Assembly: GCF_003955665.1 (NCBI RefSeq)
Contig: NZ_RXHU01000024.1
Location: 25,291-89,290 of the forward strand
Origin: Paenibacillus whitsoniae
Lineage (GTDB): Bacteria; Bacillota; Bacilli; Paenibacillales; NBRC-103111
Direction of reading: 5' to 3'
DNA: 64,000 bases
Position 1 is the stretch's first letter, and every line of letters begins with the position of its first letter. This document shows positions 1-7,714 of the stretch, in pieces. Under the pieces are notes generated by a model, which saw nothing but the letters and a program-made list of their open reading frames with translations, made no database searches and was not told where the DNA came from. Made by a program: the position numbers and the translations under genes.

Positions 1-44
1 GGCTTTCATGACATTGGGTGCCTTGCGGATCAACCACTTCATTC

Positions 45-230
45 GCTAACGGTTGCCCTGGCGCTTATTTGGCACTAAACGCCACTTTTCCAAGGCTAAC
101 GGTTGCAGCAGAGGCTATTTAGGTCAAATCGGTCAAATGTTGCTGGTTATTGAGCAAATAAGCGCTGTCGCAACCGTTAGAACTTGAAATGCCGTATTGG
201 AAGCGAAATAAGCTCCATGGCAACCGCTAC
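45..230. repeat. Four-unit intergenic repeat element, family A (copy 1)
   Basis: Four units of 25-26 bp lie at 45-70, 95-120, 156-180 and 206-230. The first two read TAACGGTTGC, 6 variable bases, then GCTTATTT or GCTATTT. The last two are the same unit reversed (AAATAAGC...GCAACCG). Unit starts are 50, 61 and 50 bp apart, exactly the spacing of the second copy at 18456-18641. The element lies 85 bp beyond the stop of the YesM-like kinase. The spacer after unit 2 contains CAAATCGGTCAAAT, a motif that recurs in spacers of other families. Bases 1-44 show nothing recognisable. Confidence 0.85.
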
Positions 231-315
231 ACATTTTTTTCATAGTAAACAAGATCTTATTTGCTCAAATCGTCATTCCGCAAAGGGATTTACCATAAAT
301 AAGCAGCCACGGGTC

Positions 316-2160
316 CTACCCCCGCATCCGCGGCCGATCCGTTTCCGGCATCGTCATCGTCATGCGGGTGCCATGCCCTTGCTCGCTGTCCACAGACAGG
401 CCGTAGGCTTCGCCGAACACCATCTGAATGCGCCGGTGCACATTCATGAGGCCGATGCCGCCGCCCCGCTTCGCGCCGCTCTCCTCGGGCTCCGCGAGCC
501 GGTTCTCCTTGAGCTTCTTCCGCAGCTCCGCGAGCCGTTCCGGTGTCATGCCAACGCCGTTATCCTCCACGAATACCTGGAATAAGCCGCTTTCTTTCTT
601 CGCATCAATACGAATCGTGTGATGATCCTCAATCCCGTCCGGGAACGCATGTTGGAAAATATTTTCGATCAACGGCTGCAGCGTGAGCCGCACCATCTTC
701 TCGAGCAGCAGACCCGGCGGTATCGCCACATCAATTTCAAACTCTCTGTCCGTGCGGTGCTGCAAAATAATCATGTAATTCCGCACATGATTCAGCTCAT
801 TTGCCACCGTGATCTCCTCGAGATTCGTCTGCACCGAGTAGCGCAGCATGAAGGCCATTGCCTCGACCATCTCCGTAATCTCGCCGGAATTTTGCACGAT
901 GGCGTACATATTGATCGTCTCCAGCGTGTTATATAGAAAATGAGGATTAATCTGCAGCTGCAGCGCCTGGAACTCCGCCCGCTGCCGCTCCAGCTTCGTC
1001 TCGCCGAGCTCGAGCAGGTTTTTCTGCTGCTCCAGCTCTGCCTCATACACACGCTCAATCATGCCTTGCAAACGAGTGACCATGAGATTGTAACTGTGAA
1101 TGAGTCCACCGATCTCATCGGCACGGCCACTCTCCTCGATGTACTGCCAATTCCCCTTCTCCGTCTCGCGCATACTGTCTTTGAGCCAGCGGATCGGCGC
1201 GATAATGGAACGACCGAAGCGGATCGCCAGTCCAAGCGACACAACCAATGTCACCAAGCCCACAACAAGTGTCGTCGTGCGAATCGTCTCCGCCGGCTTG
1301 CGCAGCTCCGCAACCGGCATGGAGGCGACGAGATTCCAGTCCGAGTAGGCTGATTTGCGAGAGACAAACATCCGATCTTCACCGTTGTATTTGGTAATAA
1401 ACGTCTGGTTACCGCTTCTCAGCGCTTCAGAAGCCAACTCATCCATGGGCGCCCGCTTCCCCATCGCAGGAGGGTAAATATACTTGCCGGTATCATCGAT
1501 GATAAAAAAGAATCCGTCCTTGCCCAAACTTACACGATCCCACGTTTTTGCAAGCTCGTCGAGCTTAATTTCAATAGCAACGACGCCCCGGTTCGGCCCG
1601 TAGGATGGCCCGCGCACCTTGACAGACATCGTGACGACGGAGCCCTCATCGACGGGACGGATGCTCATGTTGAGCAGGGCGATCTTGCCATCTGAGGGTG
1701 TGGAAGTCATCAACTTATCGAATTTCTCCTTCACCAGCACCGGATCGAGATTGAGCACATTTTGATTTTCATAAATGATAGAACGACCGTGCTCGCCTGT
1801 GACATAGATCATATTGAGTTGCTTATAAAGCGTCACAATCGACGTCACGGATGTTTGCGCAAAATCCTTGATCCGCCGCGAAAAATCATAATACGCATAC
1901 GGATCATCCGGATTCAGTTCCATGAACGCCCTGACGTCCGAATTGGACGAAAACGCATTGCTCAGCAGCTCATACGACTGCAGATAGCTGTCCGTCTGAT
2001 AATTCGCGCTGTCCACCATCTGCTCCATATACAACTTCGCCTGATCATCCAGCTTGCGGGACGACTGAAAATAAGAGAACGCGCCCACCGATACGAGCGA
2101 CAGCACGATCACAATGAGAAAATACGCATAAATTTGCCGCGACAGGGTTCTGCGTTTCAT
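316..2160 (-). CDS. YesM-type sensor histidine kinase
   Basis: 614 residues. A first membrane segment lies near residues 10-32 and a Cache-like extracellular region at about 35-285. A second membrane segment (about 295-315) leads into HAMP, then a His_kinase domain with the phospho-acceptor in QINPHFLYNTLE (near residue 407) and an HATPase_c domain with N-box QPLIENIFQHAF. This is the family layout of kinases paired with AraC-type regulators that sense sugars outside the cell and control polysaccharide uptake. The ATG directly follows the TAG of the upstream regulator gene, so the two are probably translationally coupled. It is the last gene of the sugar transporter operon. The ligand cannot be read from sequence. 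Confidence 0.95.
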   Translation of the reverse strand: MKRRTLSRQIYAYFLIVIVLSLVSVGAFSYFQSSRKLDDQAKLYMEQMVDSANYQTDSYLQSYELLSNAFSSNSDVRAFMELNPDDPYAYYDFSRRIKDFAQTSVTSIVTLYKQLNMIYVTGEHGRSIIYENQNVLNLDPVLVKEKFDKLMTSTPSDGKIALLNMSIRPVDEGSVVTMSVKVRGPSYGPNRGVVAIEIKLDELAKTWDRVSLGKDGFFFIIDDTGKYIYPPAMGKRAPMDELASEALRSGNQTFITKYNGEDRMFVSRKSAYSDWNLVASMPVAELRKPAETIRTTTLVVGLVTLVVSLGLAIRFGRSIIAPIRWLKDSMRETEKGNWQYIEESGRADEIGGLIHSYNLMVTRLQGMIERVYEAELEQQKNLLELGETKLERQRAEFQALQLQINPHFLYNTLETINMYAIVQNSGEITEMVEAMAFMLRYSVQTNLEEITVANELNHVRNYMIILQHRTDREFEIDVAIPPGLLLEKMVRLTLQPLIENIFQHAFPDGIEDHHTIRIDAKKESGLFQVFVEDNGVGMTPERLAELRKKLKENRLAEPEESGAKRGGGIGLMNVHRRIQMVFGEAYGLSVDSEQGHGTRMTMTMPETDRPRMRG

Positions 2161-3198
2161 CTAGCGAATCCCCATCTTATGCCGGTATTCCGAGGGCAGG
2201 CAGCCTTCATATTTCTTGAATGTCTTCGTAAAATGCGGATGATCCGCGTACCCGACCTCTCCGGAAATGTCGGTAATCCGCCACTGCGGCTGCTCCAGCA
2301 GCTTTTTCGCCTTCTCCATCCGCCGCCGCGTCCGGTACTGGACGAACGTCTCATTCGTGCTTTGCTTGAACAGCTGGCTAAAATAAGAGGGGTTCAGCCC
2401 GACATACTCGGCCACCTCTTCCAGGGAGACGTCCTCCGCCAGCCGCTTCTCCATATACTGCTTCGCTTCCTCGATGGGGTCTTTCTGCTTGCCTTTACGC
2501 TTCGCGCGCAGCTCTTGCAAAATTCCGCTCACCGCCGCTTCGAAGCGCTCGAGCAGTTCCTCCTCGCTCACCGCGCCCTGCAGGTCAAGCTCATCCTGCA
2601 CCCCGAACACGTCGCGCGCCTTAAGGCGCTGCTGCACGAGCATGTGCAGCTCCTGCAGCACTTCGCTGAATCGGTTCAGCTTCAGCTTATACCCACACAG
2701 CTCTACGCTCATGCTTCCGACCAACCGTGCCAGCTCTTCCTCCTGCAGCAGCCACACCGCCTGCTCCAGCTGCGTCGCCCAGCCTTCCAGCATGGTGACG
2801 GCGACGAACGATTCGGAGCTGATCTTGCTTTTATTCTGAATCAGCTTTGCAAGCACTTGTTGAAACGCTTTGATATTAACGGGTTTAAGGAGATACTCCT
2901 TGACTCCGTAGGACAGGCACTTCTGCGCATATTCAAAATCGCCGTACCCGGAAATGACGACGACCTGAATGTCGGCATCCATTTCGGCGATCCGCTCGCA
3001 GAGCGCGAGCCCGTCCATTTTGGGCATGCGAATGTCTGTAAACAGAAAGTCCGGACGCTCCTCTTGAATCCGCTCCATTGCCTGAGCGCCATTATCAGCC
3101 GTTCGGAGGCTTTCAATGGGCAGCTCCGATTGTTCCACTAATTTCTGTAACCCTCGGCGTATCATCGGTTCATCGTCAACAATGAGTATGCGGTACAT
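2161..3198 (-). CDS. YesN-type response regulator with AraC DNA-binding domain
   Basis: 345 residues from the ATG at 3198, which is preceded by GAGGAGCTCCTC; a longer reading frame upstream lacks a ribosome binding site. An N-terminal receiver domain begins MYRILIVDDEP, with the phospho-acceptor Asp in FTDIRMPKMDG. A middle linker of about 120 residues follows. The C-terminal AraC domain has two helix-turn-helix motifs (SLEEVAEYVGLNPSYFSQLF and ITDISGEVGYADHPHFTKTF). It is the partner of the adjacent YesM-like kinase and the likely activator of the ABC transporter genes upstream. Known members of the family act as sugar-induced activators; the target here is inferred from position. Confidence 0.95.
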   Translation of the reverse strand: MYRILIVDDEPMIRRGLQKLVEQSELPIESLRTADNGAQAMERIQEERPDFLFTDIRMPKMDGLALCERIAEMDADIQVVVISGYGDFEYAQKCLSYGVKEYLLKPVNIKAFQQVLAKLIQNKSKISSESFVAVTMLEGWATQLEQAVWLLQEEELARLVGSMSVELCGYKLKLNRFSEVLQELHMLVQQRLKARDVFGVQDELDLQGAVSEEELLERFEAAVSGILQELRAKRKGKQKDPIEEAKQYMEKRLAEDVSLEEVAEYVGLNPSYFSQLFKQSTNETFVQYRTRRRMEKAKKLLEQPQWRITDISGEVGYADHPHFTKTFKKYEGCLPSEYRHKMGIR

Positions 3199-3250
3199 GA
3201 GGAGCTCCTCTCTTCGCGAGTAGACTTTCGGACTGGTGATGAAAAGCATG

Positions 3251-3278
3251 CTCCCCACGTACACCAGTACGTGAGGAG
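3251..3278 (-). other. Intercistronic hairpin
   Basis: CTCCCCACGTAC and GTACGTGAGGAG form a 12-bp stem with one mismatch around a 4-base loop. It lies between the binding-protein gene and the regulator gene. Only a short TTTT follows in the direction of transcription, so a partial attenuator or an mRNA-stabilising end for the abundant binding-protein transcript is more likely than a full terminator. Confidence 0.6.
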
Positions 3279-3301
3279 TGTGCATTGCTCAGTTCCTGAG
3301 C

Positions 3302-4888
3302 TTATTTACGCGGCATCGACACCGTTGTGCCGCCGTCTTTGCTATTGAATTTCTCAGTGGCTTCCTTGATCACATCATTGCCGCCCTTGGATTTCCACTC
3401 TTCGAGTACCTTCGGCCAATCGGAGATCGGCTCTTTGCCGTACACCATTTTCACCATGTGCTGCAAAATCACAGGCGGTGCTTGGTCGGAAAGCGGAGCA
3501 ATATCCGGGTTCTTCGTGAGTGCATCAAGGCGAGGCTCAAATTGGATACCGTCTCGGCCTTCGTTTTTGAGCGTCGTATCATAAATATTCATCAGTTTCT
3601 TGCCGTCTTCGGTCAAGCTGAGTGAACCTTTATTATACGTCGTATCTTGGACCAGCCACAAGAAAGATTGACGGTAGCGCTCCTCGTCGACCGCCGCCAC
3701 TTCTGTCGGCGCCTTGTAGTCGATTTTGCCATCTACAGTCTTATACGTGTCGCCTTCAATACCGAAAGTGAAGAACTTCTCGGCCTCGTCAGACATCATC
3801 CAGTCAAAGAATTTAATAATGCCGGCAGGATCTTTCACGCTTTTGTTAATGAAGTACGCACGGGTAACCGGACCGTACAAGTAGTGGCCGCCTTTGCCAT
3901 CCGGGCCTGTTGGCGCAGAGATAATCTCGATGTCCCCAGTAGGTACAGTCGCTTTCAGCTGAGCTTCCCATTGCAGCACTTCGTTCGCATTCATCGACCA
4001 CATGCCCGCTTTGCCGGCCAGGATCGTGTTCTTGAACACCGTCGGGTTGATCGTTGCAAATTCTTTGTTGATCAAGCCTTCGTCAAACATCGTTTTGTAC
4101 GTTTGCAGCGCTTTCGTCATATTCTCGGTGTCAAAAAATTTCGGTACAATTTGATCGCCTTGCTTTTCGAACATCGAGAGATAAGGGAACACGTCATAGG
4201 CGCCAAAGAAGGTATCGGAATACTTGAAGTTCTCACGGCCCATGTAAGGGTTCTCGACGCCCATTTCCTTGAACTTGCGAAGCACCGCAAGGTACTCATC
4301 TACCGTTTTCGGTACGCCCAGGCCCGTTTTGTCCAGCAAATCTTTACGGATAAACACCGCGCGGCGGGAAGGGTTCGACAAGTATTCCGGAATCGCGTAA
4401 ATTTTGCCATTGTACGTTACATTGTCCCAAGCTTCCTTCGGCACTTTCTTCAGCAGATTTTGGCCGTATTTTTGAAGCAGCTCGTCAAGTGGTTGGAAAA
4501 CGCCCGCTTTCACGGAACCGGCCATTTCTTTCCCGTTTACGCCGCCGCTGCCCTGAACCACGTCAGGAATGTCGTTCGTTGCGAACATTTGGATCATTTT
4601 CTGCTCATATTCTTTGTGCGGAACCAGCACGATATTCATATCGGTGTTGGTCATGTCTTCGAGCTTTTTCACCCATTTATCCTGGTTGATGTCAGGCGAT
4701 TTCTCTACGTAGTTAAATGCCAATGTACGCAAGGAAATGGAGAACTTCGTTTTCTCAGCAGGCTTTGCGCTTGCTGCTCCCGCACCTGCCGCGCTGCTGG
4801 CAGCCGGTTGTTCGGTTTTCTCGCCGCAAGCAGCCAGCATGCCGGCCATCATCACAACAGCCATCGTTGTCGGAATCCACTTTTTCAT
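3302..4888 (-). CDS. LplA-like extracellular sugar-binding lipoprotein
   Basis: 528 residues. A lipoprotein signal (MKKWIPTTMAVVMMAGMLAAC) ends in a lipobox LAAC with the lipidated Cys at 21. The mature part is a type-1 extracellular solute-binding protein of the large, about 500-residue LplA class that serves LplB/LplC permeases. It is anchored to the outer face of the membrane and delivers an oligosaccharide or uronate to the permeases. Start ATG follows GAGGGG at 5 bp. The gene has its own leader with a near-consensus cre box (4941-4956), which suggests an extra catabolite-controlled promoter inside the operon. No ATPase is encoded here; such systems usually share an MsmX-type ATPase made elsewhere. 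Confidence 0.93.
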   Translation of the reverse strand: MKKWIPTTMAVVMMAGMLAACGEKTEQPAASSAAGAGAASAKPAEKTKFSISLRTLAFNYVEKSPDINQDKWVKKLEDMTNTDMNIVLVPHKEYEQKMIQMFATNDIPDVVQGSGGVNGKEMAGSVKAGVFQPLDELLQKYGQNLLKKVPKEAWDNVTYNGKIYAIPEYLSNPSRRAVFIRKDLLDKTGLGVPKTVDEYLAVLRKFKEMGVENPYMGRENFKYSDTFFGAYDVFPYLSMFEKQGDQIVPKFFDTENMTKALQTYKTMFDEGLINKEFATINPTVFKNTILAGKAGMWSMNANEVLQWEAQLKATVPTGDIEIISAPTGPDGKGGHYLYGPVTRAYFINKSVKDPAGIIKFFDWMMSDEAEKFFTFGIEGDTYKTVDGKIDYKAPTEVAAVDEERYRQSFLWLVQDTTYNKGSLSLTEDGKKLMNIYDTTLKNEGRDGIQFEPRLDALTKNPDIAPLSDQAPPVILQHMVKMVYGKEPISDWPKVLEEWKSKGGNDVIKEATEKFNSKDGGTTVSMPRK

Positions 4889-4940
4889 TGCTACCCCTCT
4901 TTTCTTGTCGCTAGAGTGTCGTGCGCTTTCATGAGTTCAT

Positions 4941-4956
4941 TGTAAAAGCGTTTACA
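4941..4956 (-). promoter_or_regulatory. cre-like box (CcpA site) before the binding-protein gene
   Basis: TGTAAAAGCGTTTACA is an almost perfect palindrome with one mismatch to the Bacillus cre pattern TGNAANCGNWNNCW on either strand. It lies 53 bp before the lipoprotein start, in the 137-bp gap after the second permease. Repression by CcpA when preferred sugars are present is inferred. Confidence 0.65.
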
Positions 4957-5025
4957 TCCATGTACTATGGATAGTCTTTAGTTCGATTTGTCATTTTTTT
5001 AGAATTGTGTAAAAAACACAAGAAT

Positions 5026-5907
5026 TTAGGATTTGACCGATCCGACCATCATCCCTTTGACGAAATGACGCTGCAGGAACGGATAGATCAGAATAATCGG
5101 CACCGTGGCAATAATGATTGTCGCCATTTTGATACCTTCCGGATCCATATGCGCGAGACCGCTGAATTGCGCGGCGTTCGGATCAATGGAAATGTCATCT
5201 GTCTGGATGAGCTGGCGCAGCTTTACTTGCAGCGGCCAAAGCGTCGGCTTAGAAATATAGTACAAGGCGCTTTGGTACGTATTCCAATGGCTCACCGCGT
5301 AGAAAATCCCCAGAGACGCCATCACCGGCTTGGACAGCGGAAGAATGATGCTCCAGATCATGCGCAGCTCCGAGCAGCCGTCGATGCGGCCGGAGTCAAT
5401 AAGCTCACTCGGAATTTGCAGGAAGAACGAACGCATCACGAAAAAATTGAAGGCACTGATTGCGCCAGGCAGCATAAGCGCCCAGAGTGAGTTCGTCAAA
5501 TGCAGGCTTTTCATCAAAATAAAGTTCGGAATCAGCGGCGCCGTAAAGACCATTGTAATCAGAACCATCACAACGATGACTTTGCTGCCTTTGTACTCCT
5601 GCCGTGAAATCGGGTACGCCAGCGATGCTGTTGCGATTAAGTTAATCAACGTTCCGACCACCGTAATATACACCGTGACCCCGAAAGAACGCCAAATCGA
5701 AGCGTCACTGAACACATATCGATAGTTAATTGATGTAAATTCGACCGGCGAAAACAGGACCTTCCCGTTCACAATCGCTTCCGAAGAACTGAACGACTGG
5801 GCCAGCACGTTTAAGAACGGCAGGAGCATCGCCAGCGATAAAACCGTGAGAAAAATGATATTGAAGCCATTGAACACTTGCCAACCGGCTGTCGGCTTGC
5901 GATTCAT
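5026..5907 (-). CDS. Sugar ABC transporter permease, LplC/YtcP type
   Basis: 293 residues and about six membrane spans. The BPD_transp_1 domain has the EAA loop seen as ELIDSGRIDGCSELRMIWSI. The C-terminus ends GMMVGSVKS, as in LplC/YtcP proteins. It forms the channel with the preceding permease and receives sugar from the downstream lipoprotein. Start ATG follows GGAGGTG at 8 bp. Only 23 bp separate it from the upstream permease gene. Confidence 0.93.
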   Translation of the reverse strand: MNRKPTAGWQVFNGFNIIFLTVLSLAMLLPFLNVLAQSFSSSEAIVNGKVLFSPVEFTSINYRYVFSDASIWRSFGVTVYITVVGTLINLIATASLAYPISRQEYKGSKVIVVMVLITMVFTAPLIPNFILMKSLHLTNSLWALMLPGAISAFNFFVMRSFFLQIPSELIDSGRIDGCSELRMIWSIILPLSKPVMASLGIFYAVSHWNTYQSALYYISKPTLWPLQVKLRQLIQTDDISIDPNAAQFSGLAHMDPEGIKMATIIIATVPIILIYPFLQRHFVKGMMVGSVKS

Positions 5908-5930
5908 AATGCGTCCACCTCCGTTAATGT

Positions 5931-6893
5931 TTAGTACAAGCTTTCACCCGTCGTTTTCTTGCTGAATACGTTGCCGATAACGATGAAGATCACGCCGACA
6001 AGTGCTTTAAAGAGGCCAATAGCCGTCGTATAGCTGAATTGTTGACCGAGCAAACCAGCTGTGTAAATGTACGTGTCTAAAATTTCGCCGTTTTCTTTGT
6101 TAAGCGGATTCAGGAAAACAAACACGCGCTCGAACCCGAAATCCAGGAACTTGCCGATATGCAGCAGGAACAAAATCATAATCGTCGGCAGCAAAGAAGG
6201 CAGTGTAATGGAGATTGTCTGTCTCCAGCGGTTGGCGCCATCCACCTCGGCTGCCTCGTACAGATCGGGGTTAATACCCGCGAGTGCGGCCAAGTAAATA
6301 ATCGTGCCGTACCCGGAATCCCGCCAGATACCCGACGAAATCAGCACCGTGCGAATCCACGATTCTTCGCCAAGAAAATAAATCGGTTCAAAACCAAGCC
6401 ATGTCAGCAATTGATTCACCGCGCCTGAGGAAGGGGAGAGAATACCGACCGCGATCCCGCCCACGATGACCCAGGACAAGAAGTGCGGCATGTACACGAT
6501 CGTTTGCAGCACACGCTTGTACAGCACCACGCGGAGCTCATTGAGCAAGAGCGCGAGGATAATCGGCGCCGGGAACGCAAACACGAGATCGTAGAGCCCG
6601 ATGAGTACCGTGTTTTTTAATATTTTAAGAAAATCGTAATGCGCGAACATCCGGGTAAAGTTGTCGAACCCGATCCACTTGCTGCCCGTAATCCCGTCAA
6701 AAATGTTGTAATCCTGAAACGCGATCACAGATCCTACCAACGGCACATATTTAAAAACGATAAAATATAGGATCCCCGGCAGCGAGATCAAATAGAGCGC
6801 CCTATACTTCCAAAACGCCCGCAGGAATTCGTTCCCCTTCTTCGCCTGCGCGCGCTGATTCATCTTCTCAACCGCTTCCGCGTTCATCGCCAT
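5931..6893 (-). CDS. Sugar ABC transporter permease, LplB type
   Basis: 320 residues and six predicted membrane spans. The N-terminal motif YLISLPGILYFIVFKYVPL is typical of LplB/YteP-type permeases. The EAA-loop region is DLYEAAEVDGANRWRQTISI. It is the first gene of the operon and pairs with the LplC-like permease. Start ATG follows AGGGGG at 7 bp. A promoter with an overlapping cre box lies at 6925-6960. Confidence 0.93.
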   Translation of the reverse strand: MAMNAEAVEKMNQRAQAKKGNEFLRAFWKYRALYLISLPGILYFIVFKYVPLVGSVIAFQDYNIFDGITGSKWIGFDNFTRMFAHYDFLKILKNTVLIGLYDLVFAFPAPIILALLLNELRVVLYKRVLQTIVYMPHFLSWVIVGGIAVGILSPSSGAVNQLLTWLGFEPIYFLGEESWIRTVLISSGIWRDSGYGTIIYLAALAGINPDLYEAAEVDGANRWRQTISITLPSLLPTIMILFLLHIGKFLDFGFERVFVFLNPLNKENGEILDTYIYTAGLLGQQFSYTTAIGLFKALVGVIFIVIGNVFSKKTTGESLY

Positions 6894-6924
6894 CCTCTGG
6901 CCCCCTTCGCTTGAAATCGTCGAT

Positions 6925-6960
6925 GTTATAGCTCTATGGTACCCGTTGACAACGCTTGCA
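6925..6960 (-). promoter_or_regulatory. Promoter with overlapping cre box for the sugar operon
   Basis: On the minus strand, TTGTCA (6947-6952) and TATAAC (6925-6930) are 16 bp apart. The -35 is embedded in TGCAAGCGTTGTCA (6947-6960), a full match to the cre pattern TGNAANCGNWNNCW. CcpA bound here would block RNA polymerase. The start codon of the first permease is 32 bp downstream of the -10. Confidence 0.7.
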
Positions 6961-7021
6961 ACAATGGAATGTCTTTTTGGGGACTTGTGTTTTTTTTAGG
7001 TTAGGTATATAAAAAGTGCCC

Positions 7022-7052
7022 CCTTCCCATCCCTCAGGGGGAAGGCTATAAT
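7022..7052 (+). promoter_or_regulatory. Inverted repeat and -10 before the FMN reductase gene
   Basis: CCTTCCC (7022-7028) and GGGAAGG (7039-7045) form a 7-bp stem directly before TATAAT (7047-7052). No good -35 is visible, so the promoter may need an activator, or the repeat may be an operator. The gene starts 59 bp after the -10. Confidence 0.35.
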
Positions 7053-7110
7053 TATACAAGAAACAAATTTTCTTCTATTTACTTATCTTTTATGTGGAGG
7101 TATGGATCAG

Positions 7111-7659
7111 ATGGCAAACAACGCGCTAAAAATCGGTATTATTCTAGGCAGTTCTCGCCAAGGACGCGTGAGTCCGCAGGTAGGCGAATGGGTGAAACAA
7201 ATCGCAGATCAAAGACAAGACGCTGACTATGAGATCGTCGACATCGCGGAGTTCAAGTTGCCTTTTCTTGGGGAAGGTTCCGGACAAGAGCCTGGACTTG
7301 CTGCATGGAATGAAAAAATCGGCTCCTTGGACGGCTTTGTTTTCATCGTGGCCGAATACAATCACAGCATTACGGGCTCATTGAAAAACGCGCTCGATTC
7401 CGCGCGCGAAGCTTGGAATAACAAAGCAGCTGGCATCGTGAGCTACGGCTCTACGGGCGGCGCGCGGGCGGCAGAACACTTGCGCGGCATTTTGGGCGAG
7501 CTGCTGATTGCCGATGTACGCGTGCATCCAACCTTGTCGTTGTTTACAGATTTTGAAAACTACTCCACGTTCAAACCCGCTGAGCTTCATCTTGCGAATG
7601 TCAACGCCATGCTGGATCAAGTTGTCGCATGGAGCGGCGCGTTGAAAACGCTGCGCTAA
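7111..7659 (+). CDS. NADPH-dependent FMN reductase family flavoprotein
   Basis: 182 residues with a flavodoxin-like fold. The phosphate-binding loop is IGIILGSSRQGRVSPQ near residues 7-22. VAEYNHSITGSLKNALD and SYGSTGGARAAEHLR are the usual FMN-contact segments. Members reduce FMN, quinones, azo dyes or chromate with NAD(P)H in the cytoplasm. The ATG at 7111 lies 10 bp after GGAGG; the in-frame ATG at 7102 is only 1 bp from it and is unlikely to be used. It is monocistronic, with a promoter before it and a strong terminator after it. Confidence 0.9.
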   Translation: MANNALKIGIILGSSRQGRVSPQVGEWVKQIADQRQDADYEIVDIAEFKLPFLGEGSGQEPGLAAWNEKIGSLDGFVFIVAEYNHSITGSLKNALDSAREAWNNKAAGIVSYGSTGGARAAEHLRGILGELLIADVRVHPTLSLFTDFENYSTFKPAELHLANVNAMLDQVVAWSGALKTLR

Positions 7660-7676
7660 GTCATAGAAACACATAA

Positions 7677-7710
7677 AACCCCCTCATCATTGAGGGGGTT
7701 CTTTTAGTTT
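7677..7710 (+). terminator. Rho-independent terminator
   Basis: AACCCCCTCA and TGAGGGGGTT form a perfect 10-bp stem around a 4-base loop, followed by CTTTTAGTTT. It ends the FMN reductase transcript and may also serve the convergent MMPL gene. Confidence 0.9.
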
Positions 7711-7714
7711 ATTC

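Noticed and set aside
1762..3141. 459-codon open frame on the plus strand opposite the YesM/YesN genes
   Set aside because: It is the mirror of strongly coding minus-strand genes with recognisable domains. Its own translation is low-complexity, rich in His, Arg and Leu, and has no family features or ribosome binding site.
3647..4945. 432-codon plus-strand frame opposite the sugar-binding lipoprotein gene
   Set aside because: Shadow of the lipoprotein gene; composition rich in His, Arg and Phe and no motif.
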